From: Nitrospirota bacterium
Lineage (GTDB): Bacteria > Nitrospirota > Nitrospiria > SBBL01 > JAADHI01
Assembly (NCBI GenBank): GCA_029261155.1
Contig: JAJDBW010000013.1
Span: 1 to 64,000, forward strand
Reading direction: 5' to 3'
DNA length: 64,000 bases
The position numbers and the translations under genes were made by a program. Positions 58,958 to 64,000 of the stretch are shown here, in pieces (within the stretch, counting starts at the first letter, position 1; each line of letters opens with the position of its first letter). The notes beneath the pieces are model-generated. The model was not told the DNA's origin, searched no databases, and was given only the letters and a program-made list of their open reading frames with translations.

Positions 58958-60328
58958 TTAGTGTTGCTTTGCATTCATGGTCTTGCTGATGAGTTTCCCG
59001 CCCACAAGGGTGAGTATAAGCGAAATCACAATGGAGATGGGGACGAAGAGGCCGGAAGCCGTGGTCGCGCTTTCGAGCCATCCGGCCTTTTCCAGTGCCT
59101 TAAAAACGTAACTGGCCAAGCCGGACAAATAATAGGCGATGACGATGACGGACAAACTTTCAACTGTATGCTGGAGGATGGCTTGGCTCTTCGTGGTCTT
59201 ATCCACATTGGCGAGCAGCCTCAGGTTTTGATCTTCCAGGATTAAGCTTTGTTCTTGCATCATCAAATTCACCCGCGTTCGGATGACCGAAATAATATTT
59301 TGAAAGTCGGCCACGAAGGCATCGATGCGTTTAAGTAATTGTTGATAGCCATCGCGCACACCGGATACGCTGCCATGGACATAATCGTATAAAGGCAAGA
59401 AAGGCGGCAGGGGCGCTTCCTGTTGGGCATGGAGGGTGGCGTGCAGAATCTCGCTATAGGGTACGGAGGCGGAAAGCCGGAAGCGCATTTCCTCGGAGAA
59501 ACGGCTGGCCTCCATGAAGTCGTGCGTGAGGTGGGCCAACCAGGTTTGGACGGCTTTGGCGTCTGAAGTCCAGAGTTCTTCCGTTATTTCGAGACTTCGA
59601 TTGAGTAGGCCCCGTTCTAATTTATGAATTTGATCCACGGCCTGAGAAAATTCAGGAAAGGGCAGCATCAGCAAACGGTAATAGGTCTCAATGGTGACGA
59701 TGCCGCCGACGACGCGCGCGAGGTGGCGCAGCAGGACTTCCTTCGATGCCGTGTAAATAAAGTAGCGTTCCCGCGCCTCTGTATCGGGCGTAAAACTGGT
59801 GACGACGGAGATGTCTTCGCCAAAGACGCGTCCGCCATAAAGATGGTGTCCAGGCATCGAGGATTTAATCAGGTCTGGCGACAGATCTTGCTCGGGGGAA
59901 ACGACAATATCGATGGCGTTAAAACAGGTTCCCAGCGCTTCATTGGGAAGCGCATACTGGGGGAAGATAATCGGACCGTGTTCGATGGGCAACATCTTAT
60001 CTTCGGGGATATGCCACGATTGAATGCTGTAATATTCCGTATGTGCATCCCAAATGAGGATGAGGCGATCTCCGTTGGTCGCGGTTCCCATGCCATAGGC
60101 GAATTTCTCGGCGACAACGATCCTGTCTCCGGGGATACCCAAGCTTTTGGTCATCTCTAAAAAGGAATCCCGGCTTTTTATGCGCTCGACGGGCGGGTCT
60201 GTCATGCGAAAGGCACTGTGATGAATGTGGGCCGGAAAATCGAGCCATTCGTCCAAGAGGCGTTTGTTTTTTTCTTCAAGCAGTTTTAGGGGTTCAAGTG
60301 CTTCTCTCCCTTTATTTACATCGGTCAT
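58958..60328 (-). CDS. DUF3422-like membrane protein
   Basis: 456 aa soluble N-terminus with two C-terminal TM (SVIVIAYYLSGLASYVFKAL; SGLFVPISIVISLILTLVGG). Confidence 0.82.
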   Translation of the reverse strand: MTDVNKGREALEPLKLLEEKNKRLLDEWLDFPAHIHHSAFRMTDPPVERIKSRDSFLEMTKSLGIPGDRIVVAEKFAYGMGTATNGDRLILIWDAHTEYYSIQSWHIPEDKMLPIEHGPIIFPQYALPNEALGTCFNAIDIVVSPEQDLSPDLIKSSMPGHHLYGGRVFGEDISVVTSFTPDTEARERYFIYTASKEVLLRHLARVVGGIVTIETYYRLLMLPFPEFSQAVDQIHKLERGLLNRSLEITEELWTSDAKAVQTWLAHLTHDFMEASRFSEEMRFRLSASVPYSEILHATLHAQQEAPLPPFLPLYDYVHGSVSGVRDGYQQLLKRIDAFVADFQNIISVIRTRVNLMMQEQSLILEDQNLRLLANVDKTTKSQAILQHTVESLSVIVIAYYLSGLASYVFKALEKAGWLESATTASGLFVPISIVISLILTLVGGKLISKTMNAKQH

Positions 60329-60652
60329 CTGTTGTCTATCCCAATATGAGCGGCCACTGCGCGTGGATTGTCGGTCTCTATACTAGTACGGCGATGAGGA
60401 TGAGGTCAAAAAAGTGATGTGCGCTACATATGCCGTCATAGAAAAGATCTTCTCCCATTCCAATATTTAATCATCGCTTGAATTATTTACGCAATGCATT
60501 TCAGAGGGTACTGAAGAGATAAACAGGATGGCCCTGTTTTTCAATATTTGCCTATCAATGCAAAATAAAATATGATATTTTATCTATTTTATATTTAAAT
60601 TATCTGTTAATGGTTTTCAAATATTCAAAGTTGTACAAGTGTGACCAATGCG

Positions 60653-63600
60653 ATGAAAGACTTGAATTTCCAGAGGACAGCCCGGCTTAAAATCGCGATC
60701 GTGGGCCTGTTTTGTTTGGGCTTCTTCTCCGCGTGTGGAAGTGGCGGCGCGGGCGGCGGCACGCCTCCAATCGATGCCCCGGATATCCAAATCTCAGGGG
60801 CTGCCCTCAAAGGCGAGGTTGCCGAGGGATCGCTTGTCGCATACGCGCTCGTCGAGGGCGAAATCGGACCGCCAATCGCAAGCACAGTGACGACTGTCTC
60901 GGGGACCTACAGCTTTTCCTTCTCTGATTATATCGGCGCAGTTTATCTTGAGATCACGGGCGGTACTTTTATAGACGAGGCCTCAGGGCTTACGATTGCC
61001 TTGCCCACGGAAGGCGGATCGGGCCTGAGCGCGGTCATCGCCAATGTGAGCCCAGGTCAGCGCATTATTGCGATGATTTCACCCTTAACAACCTTGTCTA
61101 CCCGTCTCGCGATGCGCAAACCGGGGGGGCTCACGGCTGAAAATATTGCATCGGCCCATGCGCGAATCGGTCAATATTTCGGGGGCATCCATATTCTCGA
61201 AACCGTCCCCATCAATCCGCTCATTGCCGGTTCGGCAAGCGATGCCGATCAGTCGGCAATTGACTACGGCCTCATCCTCGCGGGGATTTCCCAGTTGGCC
61301 CAAAACCAGGGCCTATCCACGCCCATGATTTTATTGGAGGCCTTGGCGAAGGATATAAGCGATGACCTGCCCGATGGTCTTGAAGCGGGCCTTCCCATTG
61401 CCTTGAATACCACAAAAACCTTGCGTCCGACGGCCTTAAGCAGTGATTTGGCGGCAGCCATCAAAACCTTTAGCGATGATCTTTCCAGGAACCTTTCCGG
61501 TGGTTCTATCTCAGCGGCTTTGTTGACTCAATTGTCCAATCCGACCCTGAGCGTCGTCATGAATCCTGAAGGAACAGGCGGGGGAACAGTCACTTCGAAT
61601 CCTGGGGAGATCAACTGCGAAAGCCAATGCAGCGAAAGCTATCTTAGCGGCACCTCCGTTCGCCTGACTGCGGTGGCCGATCCGGGTTCCCTTTTTGTCG
61701 AATGGGGAGCGGCCTGTTCCGGGAAGGAGGACTGTGTTCTCACAATGAACGCCGATCAAGAAGTGAGGGCACGGTTTGATCTTGAATCCCCACCTCCTCC
61801 ACCTCCTCCACCTCCGCCCGTGGCGCACACGTTGAACATTCAAAAAAATGGGAGCGGTTCCGGCGTCGTGACGTCTGATATCGGAACGATTCATTGTGGC
61901 CTTCTCTGCAGCGAGGACTACCCGGCCGGCACCTTGGTGACGCTGAGCGCGATCGCCGATGCCGATTCGACCTTTGGGGGATGGACAGGGCCTTGCACAA
62001 TCAATGGCAAGGGCGACTGTATCGTCACGATGGATGCGGACAAAACGGTCACGGCCCAGTTCGTCATCAAAGTGGTGAGCCATCGGCTCACTGTGAGCAA
62101 AGATCCAAGCGGCAGCGGTAGCGGCAAAGTGACTTCGAATCCAGGAAACATCAATTGCGGCGGAACCTGTAGTCAGGATTACGTGTTCGGCACACCCGTC
62201 ACATTGACCCCGACGCCGGATGCGGGTTCCGTTTTTGTCGGTTGGAGCAATGCCTGTTCCGGAAATGCAGGCTGCCTGCTCACGATGAATGCAGATAAAA
62301 CGGTGACGGCGAAGTTTAATACGGCTTCCCCGACGCCGGTTTTTTCCGTTTCGGGAAACGTAAACTACACGGGTTCAAAAACAGGCCGCATCTACATTCG
62401 ACTGATTCCCTCTTCGACCACGAAGGTGATTCACGGAACCAGTATCGCCGCGCCTGGGGCCTATCGTATTCGGGGCGTCCCGGCCGATGCCTATACGGTT
62501 GAAGCCTATATGGATCATCGGACACCGGCATCGGGCGTTCGAAATGTCTCGAATCCCATTCAATCGACGACGGTCCTCACCGTTGTGAGTAACAACAAGA
62601 CCGGGGTGAATATCACACTCAAAGACCCGGTCGGGGTTCCGACTGCGGTGCCGCCAAGTAAAGCACCCGAGGTTTATCCATTCGATGGAGGCGCCTTGGT
62701 CCTTTGGACCCCGGTAAAAAATGGCAGTGGCATCGAAACCACCGGGGCCTACGAGATTTATTGGGCCACAACTCCCGCAGTGAGTCCGAGCGAATTCGAC
62801 GGCATGCTCACCGTGCCGGCGCGGGATGCGGGCCATGTCGCCATCGCGGCTCTTACAAATGGCGAGACGCTTTATTTTATTGTGCGTTCTATGGTGGGCA
62901 CTACGCCAAGCCAACCGACACTGGCCACTCCGGCGACCATTGGTTTCCCCGCAGAAACGGGTGCGAGCGTCTCCGGTATCGTCAGTTTTCCCGAAGCCGT
63001 GTCCGGGCCGCTCTATGTCCGCCTGAAAAAATTATCTAACAATCGGCGTTTTATCTCGCGAATTGATAATCCAAGCAGTCCTCAGGCCTATAGCATCTCC
63101 TCTTTATCGCCTGGCCTTTATGCCTTCGATGCCATTATCGATAGCGATGGTAACGGCGTACTCGGCAATCCCGGCGATCTGCTTGGCGGAATGAGGAATA
63201 AAATTCTTCAGATCGAGAGTGCGGATCTAAATCATGATGAAACACTGAGTTCCGCTGGGGGATTTACGGAAATCACCACCTTGAATAAGGACGGCGCGCC
63301 CTGTTGTACGCGCGTGTTTCGGGTGGGGCAAGGGTCGAAGCTGCCGGTATCGCTGACATTATCGGGACCGCATATTCCCATCATGGACATTTATCGTTCG
63401 GGGGGTCGCGATCCCGTTTTCGATTTGGCTTTAGACCCTGCATCTTTGCCCGCGCCGCTTGTGGGTGATGCCTATCAATTCGACATTGTTTATGCGGATG
63501 GAACAGGCGAAAGCTTAAGTGCGGAGGTCAGCGGTGTGTTAAATGCCTTTCCCATTCCGCTTGCGCCTATCGCTGAAGTCGCCGGTGTGACGCAGCCGCT

Positions 63601-63856
63601 TTTTTTATGGGATCCTCCGAGCGCTGCGACGCCCACGCCATTTTACTTCCGATTAAAACTGAGCCGCGCCACCGGGGTGAGCGAGATCTGGAATCCGAAT
63701 CCCATCCCAAGTTCCGATACAAGCCTGCTTTATAATGCCGATGGATCTGCGGCCTTGTCCGCATTGATTTCGGGTCAAACCTACCGTTGGCGTATCGGGG
63801 TCGAAGATCGCCTGGGTAATGCGACGCTCAGTTCGGGGACGGACTTCCTTCCTTAA
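60653..63856 (+). CDS. Large lipoprotein with Cys-containing InlB B-repeat-like modules and a poly-Pro linker
   Basis: Lipobox FSACGSGG; three ~77-aa repeats (G..VTS..G.I.C...C...Y..GT.V.L.A..D..S.F..W...C...G.C..TM.AD..V.A.F); PPPPPPPPP. Confidence 0.9.
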   Translation: MKDLNFQRTARLKIAIVGLFCLGFFSACGSGGAGGGTPPIDAPDIQISGAALKGEVAEGSLVAYALVEGEIGPPIASTVTTVSGTYSFSFSDYIGAVYLEITGGTFIDEASGLTIALPTEGGSGLSAVIANVSPGQRIIAMISPLTTLSTRLAMRKPGGLTAENIASAHARIGQYFGGIHILETVPINPLIAGSASDADQSAIDYGLILAGISQLAQNQGLSTPMILLEALAKDISDDLPDGLEAGLPIALNTTKTLRPTALSSDLAAAIKTFSDDLSRNLSGGSISAALLTQLSNPTLSVVMNPEGTGGGTVTSNPGEINCESQCSESYLSGTSVRLTAVADPGSLFVEWGAACSGKEDCVLTMNADQEVRARFDLESPPPPPPPPPPVAHTLNIQKNGSGSGVVTSDIGTIHCGLLCSEDYPAGTLVTLSAIADADSTFGGWTGPCTINGKGDCIVTMDADKTVTAQFVIKVVSHRLTVSKDPSGSGSGKVTSNPGNINCGGTCSQDYVFGTPVTLTPTPDAGSVFVGWSNACSGNAGCLLTMNADKTVTAKFNTASPTPVFSVSGNVNYTGSKTGRIYIRLIPSSTTKVIHGTSIAAPGAYRIRGVPADAYTVEAYMDHRTPASGVRNVSNPIQSTTVLTVVSNNKTGVNITLKDPVGVPTAVPPSKAPEVYPFDGGALVLWTPVKNGSGIETTGAYEIYWATTPAVSPSEFDGMLTVPARDAGHVAIAALTNGETLYFIVRSMVGTTPSQPTLATPATIGFPAETGASVSGIVSFPEAVSGPLYVRLKKLSNNRRFISRIDNPSSPQAYSISSLSPGLYAFDAIIDSDGNGVLGNPGDLLGGMRNKILQIESADLNHDETLSSAGGFTEITTLNKDGAPCCTRVFRVGQGSKLPVSLTLSGPHIPIMDIYRSGGRDPVFDLALDPASLPAPLVGDAYQFDIVYADGTGESLSAEVSGVLNAFPIPLAPIAEVAGVTQPLFLWDPPSAATPTPFYFRLKLSRATGVSEIWNPNPIPSSDTSLLYNADGSAALSALISGQTYRWRIGVEDRLGNATLSSGTDFLP
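61547..62320 (+). repeat. Three tandem coding repeats of about 77 aa
   Basis: Repeats begin LSVVMNPEGTGGG, LNIQKNGSGSG, LTVSKDPSGSGSG; the first two separated by the poly-Pro stretch. Confidence 0.85.
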
Positions 63857-63956
63857 GCGATTACCCCCTTCCTTTTCTGCATGATGATGCCCGACTTGCA
63901 ATCCGTCCATTTTTGATGTATCACTTCGTCCAGTTTTAAAAAAAGAGGAGCGACCC

Positions 63957-64000
63957 TTGAAGCCATTCATCCGATACAGTCTTGCGATCATCTGCGCATT
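63957..64000 (+). CDS. Start of an exported protein, truncated by the window end
   Basis: GAGGAGCGACCC-TTG AAG CCA TTC ATC CGA TAC (LKPFIRYSLAIICA, signal-like). Confidence 0.45.
   Translation, partial: MKPFIRYSLAIICA

Noticed and set aside
1-64000. CRISPR array, rRNA operon or prophage
   Set aside because: No regularly spaced direct repeats, rRNA-like sequence or phage structural genes were seen; only one transposase fragment at the left edge.

Overview
The window reads as a gene-dense bacterial chromosome segment. It carries about 54 supportable protein genes, one tRNA and several hairpins or terminators. A taxon cannot be proven from this sequence, but the UBact-type proteasome locus fits a Nitrospirota-like or related Gram-negative lineage. 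Main blocks, in order: transposase tail; UspA; pntAA/pntAB/pntB; propeller protein + NAD kinase; CheX-like protein; tRNA-Gly(CCC); M1-M28 double peptidase; LuxR regulator; CDF transporter; transglutaminase / ATP-grasp-alpha-E / DUF2126 cluster; GGDEF + Rossmann-histidine kinase + response regulator cluster; tandem Crp/Fnr paralogues; Big_5 and DUF3494 ice-binding-like surface proteins (one PEP-CTERM); small stress and envelope proteins; a complete beta-oxidation/ETF/FixC operon; CBS protein; glutamate dehydrogenase; a GyrA-homologous gene without the catalytic Tyr, coupled to a nucleotidyltransferase-like gene; a cupredoxin-like protein; a full Pup/UBact-proteasome operon (ARC-Dop-Pup-PrcB-PrcA-PafA); pentapeptide and DUF3422 proteins; a large repeat lipoprotein. 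The most unusual observations are: (1) the short GyrA-like protein whose catalytic Arg-Tyr aligns with Glu-Ser; (2) a 23-nt palindrome-containing motif repeated upstream of three genes around the tandem Crp/Fnr pair; (3) the UBact proteasome locus with a Glu-ending modifier, an Ala|Thr PrcB junction and no GQYL tail on the ATPase; (4) apparent non-AUG (AUU/AUC) starts for the CDF transporter and the proteasomal ATPase. All family assignments come from reading the translations; no searches were run.
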